Positions 1-8,201 of a DNA stretch of 64,000 bases are shown piece by piece. Source of the stretch: Trebonia sp963777905 (lineage in GTDB: Bacteria > Actinomycetota > Actinomycetes > Streptosporangiales > Streptosporangiaceae); contig CAVZSM010000017.1 of assembly GCA_963777905.1 (NCBI GenBank), positions 124,001-188,000 on the forward strand. Direction: 5' to 3'. Both the position numbers and the translations under genes were made by a program. Position 1 is the stretch's first letter; every line of letters starts with the position of its first letter. Below the pieces are notes generated by a model, which was not told the origin of the DNA, ran no database searches, and saw only the letters and a list, made by a program, of their open reading frames with translations.

Positions 1-205
1 ACAGCGCGGTGAGGTTCGCCCGCCAGCGGGCTGGCAGCACGCGGAGGGCCACCGGGAAGTTCTCCCCGGAAGCCTTCGCCGCGACCGCGAGCGAGACCTC
101 GGCCGCGACCGCTATGCCGGGCGCGGGCGTCTCCGCTTCGGGCGCCGCCACCTCCTCGTCTAGGCCGCCCGTCCCCGCTCGGCCTGTCGTTCCTCCGCCA
201 GCCAC
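1..205 (-). CDS. hpnC: Squalene/phytoene synthase family protein, HpnC-like (N-terminus, runs off left edge)
   Basis: Reverse-strand reading frame open to the window edge, about 68 codons visible. The translated end reads ENFPVALRVLPARWRANLTA, which matches the conserved start of HpnC proteins (ENFPVA..LLP...R..L.A), just before the FARLVDDIGD motif that would lie outside the window. HpnC works with HpnD/HpnE in making squalene from farnesyl diphosphate for hopanoids. GTG at 205 is the likely start, with a weak GGGGA upstream; a second in-frame GTG at 151 sits directly on an AGGAG run and is badly spaced. The rest of the hpn cluster presumably lies to the left. Function comes from the family match of a short fragment, so it is probable rather than certain. 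Confidence 0.72.
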   Translation of the reverse strand, partial: MAGGGTTGRAGTGGLDEEVAAPEAETPAPGIAVAAEVSLAVAAKASGENFPVALRVLPARWRANLTAL

Positions 206-244
206 CCGTCTATTTCCCCACAGGTTAGAAGTAATTGCAAACAA

Positions 245-296
245 TGACGCATGCGTCACCTGACGTCGATGTCGGAGAAGTGTGACGGCTATGTCA
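245..296. promoter_or_regulatory. Three similar TGACG-N4-GTCA palindromic boxes upstream of hpnC
   Basis: A perfect 14-bp palindrome TGACGCATGCGTCA (245-258) is followed by TGACGTCGATGTCG (261-274) and TGACGGCTATGTCA (283-296). All share TGACG at the left and a GTCA/GTCG end at the same spacing, and they start 16 and 22 bp apart. They lie 40-90 bp upstream of the hpnC start and look like an operator array for a dimeric repressor. The regulator is not identifiable from this window. Confidence 0.5.
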
Positions 297-514
297 GCTA
301 AACTCCGGCTGCCGTCACTGGTGGTCACGCATTGCGAGTCTATTTAGTTTGCATCAGCCAATGCACATATGCTAGGGAATGCGTGCAAGTAGTGCAACAC
401 CAATGGTGACCTGCTAAGACTCATTCGTTCAGGGTGGCCCGACGGGCTTAGGCGACGACCGGAAGGGTCGCAGGCTAACGCCGGAAGGCGGTTCGCGCAT
501 CCCCAAACTGACTG

Positions 515-547
515 ATTTTCCGCCGCTTCACCGGGACCGCGGAAAAT
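515..547. terminator. Stem-loop with 9-bp stem, possible terminator or end of a structured RNA
   Basis: ATTTTCCGC (515-523) and GCGGAAAAT (539-547) pair perfectly across a 15-nt loop. There is no long T tract after it on the forward strand. It closes the hairpin-rich stretch that begins near 430. Confidence 0.4.
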
Positions 548-789
548 TGCGAACAAGACACATTCCGGAAACATTCTGACTCGCCGTGCCGTGGCGACCG
601 CGCGCCGTATACCGCGCCCTGAGATGGCGTGCGGCCGGCCGGGGCGCCCAGTGGGCGCTCAGTCCGTGTTCACGTTGTTTTCAGGTGTTGTTAGGGATTG
701 GTCTTCCTATGTCTGGATCTGTTCGCTTACGGTTGCCTCGCCGGACCCGCGCCTGGGACGGGTCCTGACGCGGTGGAGGCATCCTCGAA

Positions 790-2978
790 ATGCGCGTATC
801 ACGAGCTCTGAAAGCACGCTCCCGCACATCGCTCGCCGCGCTGGCCGGCGGCATCCTCACGCTCGGCATGGTCACCGTCGGGGTAGCCGCGACGGCCGCG
901 AACGCGGCTCCCGCGCGCCCGGCCGCGGCGACCACGAGCGCCTGCTCGCTTGACGGCGGCGCGATCAAGCACGTCATCTACATGCAGTTCGACAACGTGC
1001 ACTACACCCGCGACAACCCGAACGTGCCCAGCGACCTCGAGCAGATGCCCAACCTGCTGAACTTCATCACGGGGAACGGGACGCTGGTCTCCCACGAGCA
1101 CACGCCGCTGATCGCGCACACCGCCGACGACATCGTGACGTCGGAGTCCGGTCTGTACGGCAGCGACCAGGGCGACGCGATCGCCAACGAGTACCGGTAC
1201 TACACCGGGGCGGCGAACGGCTCCACCGACACCGCCGGCTCCTTCGCCTACTGGGAAGACCCGGTCGTCGACTACAACACATCTACCGGCGCCCCGGTGG
1301 GCGACTCGACGACGACGCTGGTCGGCCAGAACGGCAAGACCCCGCCGGCGCCGTGGGTGTCCTACACCAGGGCAGGCTGCGACGTCGGCTCCGTGGCCGC
1401 CGCCAACACCGAGCTGGAGAACACCACGCCGGACGTGCCGCTGGTGTTCGGCGCGAACTCGCCGGACGGCAAGGAGGCCGAAGGCGCTAACCAGAACAAG
1501 GCCGCAGCCGATTACGAGGGCCTCTCCGTGCACTGCGCCCTCGGATCCGCGGTGTGCGCGGACCACCACTCGGTGGCCGACCTGCTGCCGGACGAGCCTG
1601 GCGGGTACACGGGGTACCGCGCGCTGTTCGGCGCCAAGTACGTCGACCCGCTGCTGTCTCCCGCCGGGCCGGTGAAGAACCTGAACGGCCAGGCGATCAA
1701 GGACTCCTCCGGCGACATCGGGTTCCCCGGCTACGACGGCATGATCGGCGCGAACTCGCTGGCCTACACCCTCGACATGCAGACCCACGGCGTTCCCGTC
1801 ACCTTCACGTACCTGTCCGACGTGCACGACTCGTGGACCACTGGGCCGGCCTCGGCTCCGGCTCGGCGACGTACGAGTCGCAGCTAAAGCAGGAGAACGC
1901 GGCGTTCGGCACCTTCTTCGCGGGCCTCGCCAAGGCCGGCATCACCAAGGCCAACACGCTGTTCGTGATCACCGCGGACGAGGGCGACCATTTCGTCGGC
2001 GGGCCGCCAAGCCCGGCGAACTGCAACGGCGTGCAAATCCTCTGCACCTACAAGACCGTGGGCGAGGTGGACGGGAACGTGACCGGCATGCTCGCCGCCA
2101 AGGGCGTCGCCACCCCGTTCGACGTCGAGGCCGACTCCGCGCCGATCGTGTACGTGCACGGCCAGCCCGGCCGGACCAGCGCGTCGGTGCGCACCCTGGA
2201 GCGGACGGCGGCGACGCTGACCGCCTCCGACCTTGCGACAGGAAAGACGGTGCCGCTCGTCAACTACCAGGCCGACCCGGTGGAGATGAAGCTGCTGCAC
2301 ATGATCACCGGCGACCCGAAACGGACCGCCACCGACGCGCTGTTCGCCAACCCCGACTTCTGGCTCGATAGCAGCCTGCCGTCGTCCTGCGCCAAGACGG
2401 CGCTCGTCTGCGAGCCGTCCGGCGGCGACGCGTGGAACCACGGCGACGTGGCGCCGGAGATCAACACGACCTGGCTCGGCCTGGTCGGCCCGGACGTGCA
2501 GCGCCAGGGCGTGAACAACTGGCTCTGGTCCGACCACACCGATATCCAGCCAACGATGATGGAGCTGCTCGGCCTCCACGACGACTACACGCCCGACGGC
2601 CGGGTGCTCATCGAGGTCATCGACCCCGGCGCGCTGCCGCCGGCCGTCCGGGACCACTACCAAGCGCTGGTCCAGCTCGGCGACGTGTACACGCAGCTCA
2701 ACGCCGCAGTGGGTCAGTTCGGCCTGTCGACGCTCGCGGCGTCCACCAGGGCGCTGGCCAGTTCCTCGCCTGGCGACGCGACGTACACCAAGATCGAGAA
2801 CACGCTGACCAGGCTCGGCAACGCCAGGGACGCGGTCGTCGCCCAGCTGAAGGCCGTGCTGTACGGCGCGGAGTTCGGCGGCGCGCAGTCGCTGGCCGCC
2901 GCGGCGGCGGGCTCGTCCGACGGGCTGGTCGGCGCCGGCAACGGCTTGCTCGGCAAGGCGTCCGCGCTGGCCGCGTAG
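790..2978 (+). CDS. Secreted alkaline-phosphatase-superfamily phosphoesterase, frameshifted
   Basis: Starts at ATG 790 with GGAGG at 775-779. The product has a Sec signal peptide (basic MRVSRALKARSR, a hydrophobic run, then AANA/AP as the likely cleavage site). The mature part begins IKHVIYMQFDNVHYTRDNP, typical of secreted phosphoesterases of the alkaline-phosphatase/phospholipase C type, and ends with DAWNHGDVAPEINTTWLG and WSDHTDIQPTMMELLG, metal-site-like motifs of this superfamily. The frame is broken near 1843-1847: frame one ends at 1887, while the family match continues in another frame from about 1845 to 2978. Restoring one base in the GGGCC run gives a continuous protein of about 729 residues (...SWTTGAGLGSGSATYESQ). 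It probably releases phosphate from extracellular esters; the substrate is unknown. The indel is either a sequence error or a young pseudogene. Confidence 0.75.
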
Positions 2979-2986
2979 CCGGCATG

Positions 2987-3011
2987 GGTGGTGGGGCGGC
3001 GCCCCACCACC
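2987..3011 (+). terminator. Hairpin just after the phosphoesterase stop
   Basis: GGTGGTGGGGC (2987-2997) and GCCCCACCACC (3001-3011) form a perfect 11-bp stem with a 3-nt loop, starting 9 bp after the stop codon. It is a GC-rich terminator without a T tract. Confidence 0.6.
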
Positions 3012-3083
3012 TGAGGTTCCAGGGTCATTCCGGTTGGGAGTTGCCGGGGCGCGTTCGGCGCCCGCAGCGCCATGCCACACGCC

Positions 3084-3151
3084 CATAGGGCGAGAAATGC
3101 ACCGCAGAGCTATGACGAAAAGGACATAGAACGAGCAGATCTCGCCCTATG
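3084..3151. repeat. 12-bp inverted repeat enclosing a smaller hairpin
   Basis: CATAGGGCGAGA (3084-3095) and TCTCGCCCTATG (3140-3151) are perfect inverted copies 44 bp apart. Between them CTATG and CATAG can form an inner 5-bp stem. The 68-bp unit lies in a non-coding gap and could be a small structured RNA or a repeated palindromic element. Confidence 0.45.
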
Positions 3152-3178
3152 TGCCGAACCGCGCGAGCTGTTTTCCGT

Positions 3179-3225
3179 TAGTGCTGGGGATTTGGCCGCT
3201 CACAGCGGCCAAATCCCCAGCACTA
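3179..3225. terminator. 22-bp perfect hairpin between convergent genes
   Basis: The arms 3179-3200 and 3204-3225 are perfect inverted copies (TAGTGCTGGGGATTTGGCCG...) separated by only CAC. The hairpin lies between the convergent phosphoesterase and SpoIIE-phosphatase genes, where a bidirectional terminator is expected. Confidence 0.65.
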
Positions 3226-3344
3226 GTACATCTTGGTGACGCCGGGGACCGTGCGACTTGTGGGACGGCACCGGCGTTGTCACAGGTCGTACGTTGTCTC
3301 AACCGTGAGGCGGCGTCTTGGGGTATTGGCCGACCTTTCCCCGG

Positions 3345-4466
3345 TTACGAGCGCCAGATCACGACGAGGGCGCAGTCGTCGGAGCTCCCGACGGCGCGCT
3401 GCATGGTGGTGACCAGTTCCGGGGCGCCGCTCTGGAAACCGGTCACCACCAGGCGCTCGGCCTCGCCGAGCAGTCGCTCGATGCCCTCGTCGATGTCCTG
3501 GCGCGGGGCCTCTACCAGCCCGTCGGTGTAGAGCATGATCGCGTCGCCGCGACGGAGCACGCCCTCGTCGGGGATGTCGTGGGCGCCGGCCAGGTCAGGG
3601 ACCACGCCGAGCACGATGCCGCGCGCGCCGCTGACCCGCCACTGGCCCGTGTTGGCGTCGAAGCGGGCAGCGGGCGGGTGCCCTGCCGAGGCCAGCGTGT
3701 ACTCCCCGGAGGCCAGGTCGACCGTCAGGTGGACCGCGGTGACGAACCCCTCGGGGGCCTTGCCGCGCCGCAGGTAGGCGTTGCATGCGGGCAGGAACCG
3801 CTCTCTGGGCACCGACCCGAGCATGCCGCCGAACGCCCCGGAAAGCAGCAGCGCCCTGGTGGCCGCGTCCATCCCCTTGCCCGACACGTCGACGAGCGCC
3901 ACTTCGAGGGTCTTGCCGTCGCTGTAAGAGACCACGAAGTCCCCGCCGAACGACGAGCCGCCCGCGGGCCTGAGCACCACGGCCGACCCCCAGCCGTCAC
4001 CGAGGTCCGGCAGCGTGCCCTGCGCGCGGATGCGGTCCCGCAGCTCGATCATCATCCGGTCCGCGCGCAGCCCGCGGGTGCCCAGCTTGCCCCTGGTGTT
4101 GGCGAGGACGTCGGCGAAGACCGCGGTCACCGCGATGGTCGCGACGATCCCGGCCCCCGCCTTGTCCTCGATCACGTCGTAGGCGAGGCCGGCCGCCACG
4201 ATGACGAACATGATCCGCAGCGCCCTGGGCCACAGCAGCAGCCCGCCGCACAGGATCGGCAAGATCAGCACGCCGGGCGAGAACCACCACGCGGACACGT
4301 GCACCGCGGCGATCGAGATCACGACCGCGACCAGGGTTAGCCCGGCCGCGACCCGCCGGTTCCTGGTGATGAACTGCTTCCTGACCTGATCCCATGTGCG
4401 CCTGCCCGCGGAACGCAGGCCGCGCGGTAGCGCGCGCACTGCGGAGAGGGGCGCGGACACAGTCAT
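3345..4466 (-). CDS. Membrane PP2C-type serine phosphatase (SpoIIE/RsbU family)
   Basis: 373 residues. The N-terminal third is membrane-bound, with hydrophobic segments at about 40-60, 66-90 and 100-125. The C-terminal 220 residues are a SpoIIE domain, with the metal-binding acidic motifs GGDFVVSYSD, VDVSGKGMDAAT, YTDGLVEA and the terminal SSDDCALVVI. Family members dephosphorylate anti-sigma-factor antagonists (STAS proteins), so this is probably an input module of a partner-switching stress or development pathway. No PAS/GAF sensor or kinase domain is present, and no anti-sigma or antagonist gene lies next to it. ATG 4466 begins MTVSAPLSAVRALPRG. The gene converges on the phosphoesterase and is separated from it by the 3179-3225 hairpin. 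Confidence 0.9.
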   Translation of the reverse strand: MTVSAPLSAVRALPRGLRSAGRRTWDQVRKQFITRNRRVAAGLTLVAVVISIAAVHVSAWWFSPGVLILPILCGGLLLWPRALRIMFVIVAAGLAYDVIEDKAGAGIVATIAVTAVFADVLANTRGKLGTRGLRADRMMIELRDRIRAQGTLPDLGDGWGSAVVLRPAGGSSFGGDFVVSYSDGKTLEVALVDVSGKGMDAATRALLLSGAFGGMLGSVPRERFLPACNAYLRRGKAPEGFVTAVHLTVDLASGEYTLASAGHPPAARFDANTGQWRVSGARGIVLGVVPDLAGAHDIPDEGVLRRGDAIMLYTDGLVEAPRQDIDEGIERLLGEAERLVVTGFQSGAPELVTTMQRAVGSSDDCALVVIWRS

Positions 4467-4695
4467 GACGCGGGCAGGTTATCCGCAGATCGTTGCGATC
4501 GCACGCGCTGCTACGCTCCTTCTCCCCGCCGTACTGCCCGGCAGCCGAATTCCATTGGCATTGCCGGGGTGAGCTGGATCGAAGTCCATCATGGCAGACC
4601 CGGAGCCGATCCGTCCGGTTACCAAGAACGAGTTCACTGCCAGCTGACCTGGCCCGGCGCGCATCATCGCGTGCCGCTAGGGCAAGCTAGAGTCC

Positions 4696-4896
4696 GTGGT
4701 GAGCATGAAGATCACGCTGAGCGCTGCCATGCGGGCCAGGGACGTATCGCGGCCCCGGCCTGAGCAGCTGGCCGAGGCGGCCGTCAGGGAAGAACCGCGG
4801 GCGGCGAGCGAGGAACCGCGCGCCGCGCGGCGCGACCCGGCGCCCGAGGAAGCGCAGCCGCGCGGCCGCCGCAGGAGGCGGCCGCGGGCACGCTAA
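4696..4896 (+). CDS. Small basic hypothetical protein
   Basis: A 62-66-residue protein beginning MVSMKITLSAAMRARDVSRP and ending in an arginine-rich tail (RGRRRRRPRAR). The middle is rich in E, R and A, probably disordered. GTG 4696 is preceded by TAGAGT at 4688-4693, close enough to be the -10 element of a leaderless transcript; ATG 4705 is an alternative. The SAAMRARDVSRP segment looks like a conserved actinobacterial short protein, but I cannot name a family. The basic tail suggests nucleic-acid or ribosome contact (inference). It could be spurious because of its length. Confidence 0.5.
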   Translation: MVSMKITLSAAMRARDVSRPRPEQLAEAAVREEPRAASEEPRAARRDPAPEEAQPRGRRRRRPRAR

Positions 4897-4908
4897 CGTT
4901 CGCGGCCG

Positions 4909-5385
4909 CTACGCCGGCCCGGGCAGCGGCGGGAGCTCGCCGGACTTCTCGAAGTCCGCGACCATCGTCAGCCGCCTGGCGTGCCGCGGCTCCCGGGAGA
5001 ACGGGGTCGCCACGAATACCTTCGCGAACTCCAGCGCGTCCTCGTCGCTGTACATCCGCGCGCCAAGGCTGAGCACGTTGGCGTCGTTGTGCTGCCTGGC
5101 GAGCCGGGCGGTCTCTGTCGTCCAGGCCAGCGCGGCCCGGATACCGGGGATCTTGTTCGACGCGATCTGCTCGCCGTTGCCAGATCCGCCGATGACGATG
5201 CCCAGGCTGCCCGGGTTGCCGGCGACGGCGTGCGCCGCGCGCAGCACGTACACGGGGTAGTCATCGTCCGGCACGTAGGTCTCGGGACCGCAGTCAACAG
5301 GCTCATGCCCCGCCTCGCGCAGCCAGGCGATCAGGCGCTCCTTGAGCTCGAAGCCGGCGTGGTCAGATCCGAGATATACCCGCAC
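4909..5385 (-). CDS. rpiB: Ribose-5-phosphate isomerase B
   Basis: 158 residues, full length for the RpiB/LacAB family. It interconverts ribose-5-phosphate and ribulose-5-phosphate in the cytosolic pentose phosphate pathway. Seen are the N-terminal GSDHAGFELKERL phosphate-binding motif, the GGSGNGEQIASNK active-site loop and RHNDANVLSLG-like sequence (RQHNDANVLSLGAR). The loop carries Gly-Glu rather than the cysteine used by E. coli RpiB, as in the mycobacterial enzymes that use a glutamate base. ATG 5385 is the only sensible start. Convergent with the small basic ORF; pepN lies divergently upstream. Confidence 0.95.
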   Translation of the reverse strand: MRVYLGSDHAGFELKERLIAWLREAGHEPVDCGPETYVPDDDYPVYVLRAAHAVAGNPGSLGIVIGGSGNGEQIASNKIPGIRAALAWTTETARLARQHNDANVLSLGARMYSDEDALEFAKVFVATPFSREPRHARRLTMVADFEKSGELPPLPGPA

Positions 5386-5406
5386 AGCGGAAGTCTGTCA
5401 CGGGTG

Positions 5407-5429
5407 ATCGGGGGGTGGGACCCCCCGAT
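5407..5429. repeat. G6/C6 hairpin upstream of rpiB
   Basis: ATCGGGGGG (5407-5415) and CCCCCCGAT (5421-5429) form a 9-bp stem around TGGGA. A similar G6/C6 hairpin occurs at 17873-17892. It lies in the divergent rpiB/pepN spacer, so it is not a simple terminator for either. Confidence 0.4.
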
Positions 5430-5611
5430 TCGGAAGGCAGAGCCCTGCGGCGCAGGGAGCGGGCCCGGCGTAAAGTCCAGTCACAACCGATGACGGGACG
5501 GGCACACGGTGTAATATGCTCTGAAACACGCTAGGCGAGGCCAGGGGCGGATCTGCAGCACGCCGTGCGAAGATCTCATAATCACCCAGTCGATCACGAA
5601 GGGACCACCTG

Positions 5612-8140
5612 GTGGCAGACAACCTCACGCGCGACGAAGCCCGGCAGCGCTCTGAGCTGATCAGCGTCGGCTCCTACCAGGTGGAGCTGGACGTGACCGG
5701 GGGCGAAGCAACCTTCCGTTCTGTATCGAAGGTTCTTTTTGACTGCGCGCGACCGGGGGCCGGCACCTTCATCAACCTCGTGGCACCGAAAGTCCACGCG
5801 ATCACGCTGAACGGCGCGCCGGTGAGCCTCGACGCGTTCGACGGCGAGCGGATCGCGCTCACCGGGCTGGCGGCGGGCAACGACCTCGTGGTCGACGCCG
5901 AGTGTGCCTACTCGCGCAGCGGCGAGGGGCTGCACCGGTTCGCCGACCCGGCCGACGGCAACGTCTACATGTACTCCGACCTGGAGACGTTCGACGCGCA
6001 CCGCGTCTACGCGTGCTTTGACCAGCCCGACATGAAGGCGGCGTACGAGCTCACCGTGCACGCGCCCGAGGACTGGCTGGTGGTGTCCAACATGGCACCC
6101 GACCGCGAGGGCGGCGGGCCGGCCACCGGCGGCACGCGGCTGTGGCACTTCCCGCCCACGCCGGTCATGTCGACGTACATCACCCACGTGTCGGCCGGCC
6201 CCTGGCACGTGGTGCGCGACGAGCACGACGGGATCCCGCTGGGCATCTTCTGCCGCCAGTCGCTGGCCAGGTACCTGGACCCTGACGAGATCTTCGAGGT
6301 CACCAGGCAGGGCTTCGACTTCTACCACGCCGCGTTCGGCATCAAGTACCCGTTCGGCAAGTACGACCAGCTCTTCGTGCCCGAGTTCAAGGAAGGCGCG
6401 ATGGAGAACGCCGGCGCCGTCACCTTCCTCGAGGACTACGTGTTCAGGTCGCGGGTCACCGACTTCTCCCGTGAGTCGCGCGGCGAGACGATCCTGCACG
6501 AGATGGCCCACATGTGGTTCGGCGACCTGGTGACGATGCGGTGGTGGAACGACCTGTGGCTGAACGAGTCGTTCGCCACCTGGGCGGGCACCGCCGCGCA
6601 AGCGGAGGCCACGAAGTGGCGGCACGCGTGGACCACGTTCGCCACGGCGTACAAGGCGTGGGCGTACCGGCAGGACCAGCTGCCGTCGACGCACCCGATC
6701 GCCGCCGACATCCCGGACATCCACGCGGTCGAGGTCAACTTCGACGGGATCACCTACGCCAAGGGCGCCTCCGTGCTGAAGCAGCTCGTCGCGTACGTCG
6801 GGCGGGACAACTTCCTGGCCGGCGTGCGCCGCTACTTCGCCGCCCACTCGTGGGGCAACGCCACGCTCGCCGACCTGCTGTCCGCGCTCGAGGCGGTCTC
6901 AGGCCGCGACCTGACGGCCTGGTCGCGCGAGTGGCTGGAGACGGCCGGCGTCAACACGCTGCGGCCGTCGTACACCGTCGACGCGGCCGGGCGTTTCACG
7001 TCGTTCTCGGTCCTCCAGGAGGCGGCCGAGACCCATCCCGTGCTGCGCTCGCACCGCATCGGGATCGGCCTTTACTCCCGGACGGACGGCGTGCTGCGCC
7101 GCACGGCGTACTTCGAGACCGACATCTCCGGCCCCAGCACGCCGGTGCCCGAGCTGGTCGGCCAGGACCGGCCCGACCTGGTCCTCGTCAACGACGACGA
7201 CCTGACCTACGCGAAGATCCGGCTGGACGACCACTCGCTGAAGACGCTGGTCAGCTCCATCGGCGAGTTCGACTCCTCGCTGCCCGCCGCGCTGTGCTGG
7301 GCGGCGGCCTGGGACATGACCAGGGACGGCGAGATGGCCACCAGGGACTACGTCCGGCTGGTGCTCGGCGGCGCGGCCTCAGTGCAGGACATCAGCGTGG
7401 TGCAGACGCTGCTGCGGCAGGCCGCGCTGGCGGTCCGCCGGTACGCCGACCAGGCCTGGCGCCCGGACGGACTCGCCCTGATGGCGTCGTCGCTGCGGAC
7501 GCTGCTGCTGTCGGCGGCCCCGGGCTCGGACCACCAGCTCGCGTACGCCCGCTCGTTCGCCGGGGTGGCGACCTCCGCTGCCGACCTGGAGCTGCTGTCC
7601 GGCCTGCTGTCCGGCGCCGTGGTGCTTGACGGCCTCGCCGTGGACACCGACCTGCGCTGGACCCTGCTGCGCCGCCTGGTCAGCCGCGGGGTGCTCGGCG
7701 AGGCCGAGATCGACGCGGAACTGTCCGCCGACGCCACCGACGCCGGCGAGCGGCACGCGGCCACCTGCCGCGCGGCCGTGCCGACCGCCGAGGCGAAGCG
7801 GGAGACGTGGGAGACGCTGACCGGCGGGAAGCTGACGATCGCGATGTTCCGCGCCACGCTGGTCGGGTTCGTCGAGCCGGACCAGGAGGCCTTGATCGGA
7901 CGATACCGGCCCGCGTACTTCGCCGCCGTCGGCGACGTGTGGCGGGAGTGGAGCTCGGCGATGGCGCAGGACTTCGTCATCACCGGCTACCACGTATGCG
8001 CCGTAGACACCGAGACGGTCGCGGCCACCGACGCGTACCTGGCCGACGGCTCGCCGCCGGCGGCGCTGCGCCGGCTGCTCAGCGAGGGCCGCGACGACGT
8101 GCTCAGGTCGCTCCGCAACCAGGCCCGCGACCGCGCCTGA
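5612..8140 (+). CDS. pepN: Aminopeptidase N (M1 family)
   Basis: 842 residues, the usual size of actinobacterial PepN. It is a cytosolic zinc aminopeptidase that removes N-terminal residues from peptides. The substrate motif GAMENAGAVTF is followed by the zinc site HEMAHMWFGD (about residue 296) and the downstream glutamate in LWLNESFATW. The N-terminal beta-sheet domain and a C-terminal helical ERAP1-like domain (last about 320 residues) are both present. GTG 5612 gives MADNLTRDEARQRSEL, the standard beginning of this family. A long hairpin at 8156-8201 follows the stop. Confidence 0.95.
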   Translation: MADNLTRDEARQRSELISVGSYQVELDVTGGEATFRSVSKVLFDCARPGAGTFINLVAPKVHAITLNGAPVSLDAFDGERIALTGLAAGNDLVVDAECAYSRSGEGLHRFADPADGNVYMYSDLETFDAHRVYACFDQPDMKAAYELTVHAPEDWLVVSNMAPDREGGGPATGGTRLWHFPPTPVMSTYITHVSAGPWHVVRDEHDGIPLGIFCRQSLARYLDPDEIFEVTRQGFDFYHAAFGIKYPFGKYDQLFVPEFKEGAMENAGAVTFLEDYVFRSRVTDFSRESRGETILHEMAHMWFGDLVTMRWWNDLWLNESFATWAGTAAQAEATKWRHAWTTFATAYKAWAYRQDQLPSTHPIAADIPDIHAVEVNFDGITYAKGASVLKQLVAYVGRDNFLAGVRRYFAAHSWGNATLADLLSALEAVSGRDLTAWSREWLETAGVNTLRPSYTVDAAGRFTSFSVLQEAAETHPVLRSHRIGIGLYSRTDGVLRRTAYFETDISGPSTPVPELVGQDRPDLVLVNDDDLTYAKIRLDDHSLKTLVSSIGEFDSSLPAALCWAAAWDMTRDGEMATRDYVRLVLGGAASVQDISVVQTLLRQAALAVRRYADQAWRPDGLALMASSLRTLLLSAAPGSDHQLAYARSFAGVATSAADLELLSGLLSGAVVLDGLAVDTDLRWTLLRRLVSRGVLGEAEIDAELSADATDAGERHAATCRAAVPTAEAKRETWETLTGGKLTIAMFRATLVGFVEPDQEALIGRYRPAYFAAVGDVWREWSSAMAQDFVITGYHVCAVDTETVAATDAYLADGSPPAALRRLLSEGRDDVLRSLRNQARDRA

Positions 8141-8155
8141 GGCGTAGCTTTCGGC

Positions 8156-8201
8156 TTTGTCCCTGTTTTCTGTCGTCCTGACGACAGAAAACAGGGACAA
8201 A
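8156..8201. terminator. 22-bp perfect hairpin between pepN and proS
   Basis: Arms 8156-8177 and 8180-8201 are perfect inverted copies (TTTGTCCCTGTTTTCTGTCG...) with a 2-nt loop. It sits between two convergent stop codons and abuts the proS stop at 8202. Probably a bidirectional terminator; the T and A runs in the stem serve either strand. Confidence 0.7.

Larger units (their letters stand above)
206..789. other. Long intergenic region between hpnC and the secreted phosphoesterase
   Basis: No convincing protein-coding frame. The left part holds the palindromic boxes. An AT-richer stretch at about 340-380 has a possible promoter (TTGCAT at 349-354, TAGGGA at 373-378). From 430 to 550 there are consecutive hairpins: GCCC-GAC-GGGC, a GCGAC/GTCGC stem and a CGCC/GGCG stem, both capped with GGAA, and a 9-bp stem ATTTTCCGC/GCGGAAAAT. 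From 550 to 770 nothing specific is seen. GGAGG at 775-779 is the ribosome site of the downstream gene. Confidence 0.5.

Noticed and set aside
9..263. Forward-strand 84-residue open frame at the left edge
   Set aside because: It is antisense to the HpnC-like N-terminus, which has the recognisable motif.
4591..4647. 18-residue open frame MADPEPIRPVTKNEFTAS
   Set aside because: It has no clear ribosome site, ends abruptly and does not continue in another frame, so I could not support it as a gene.
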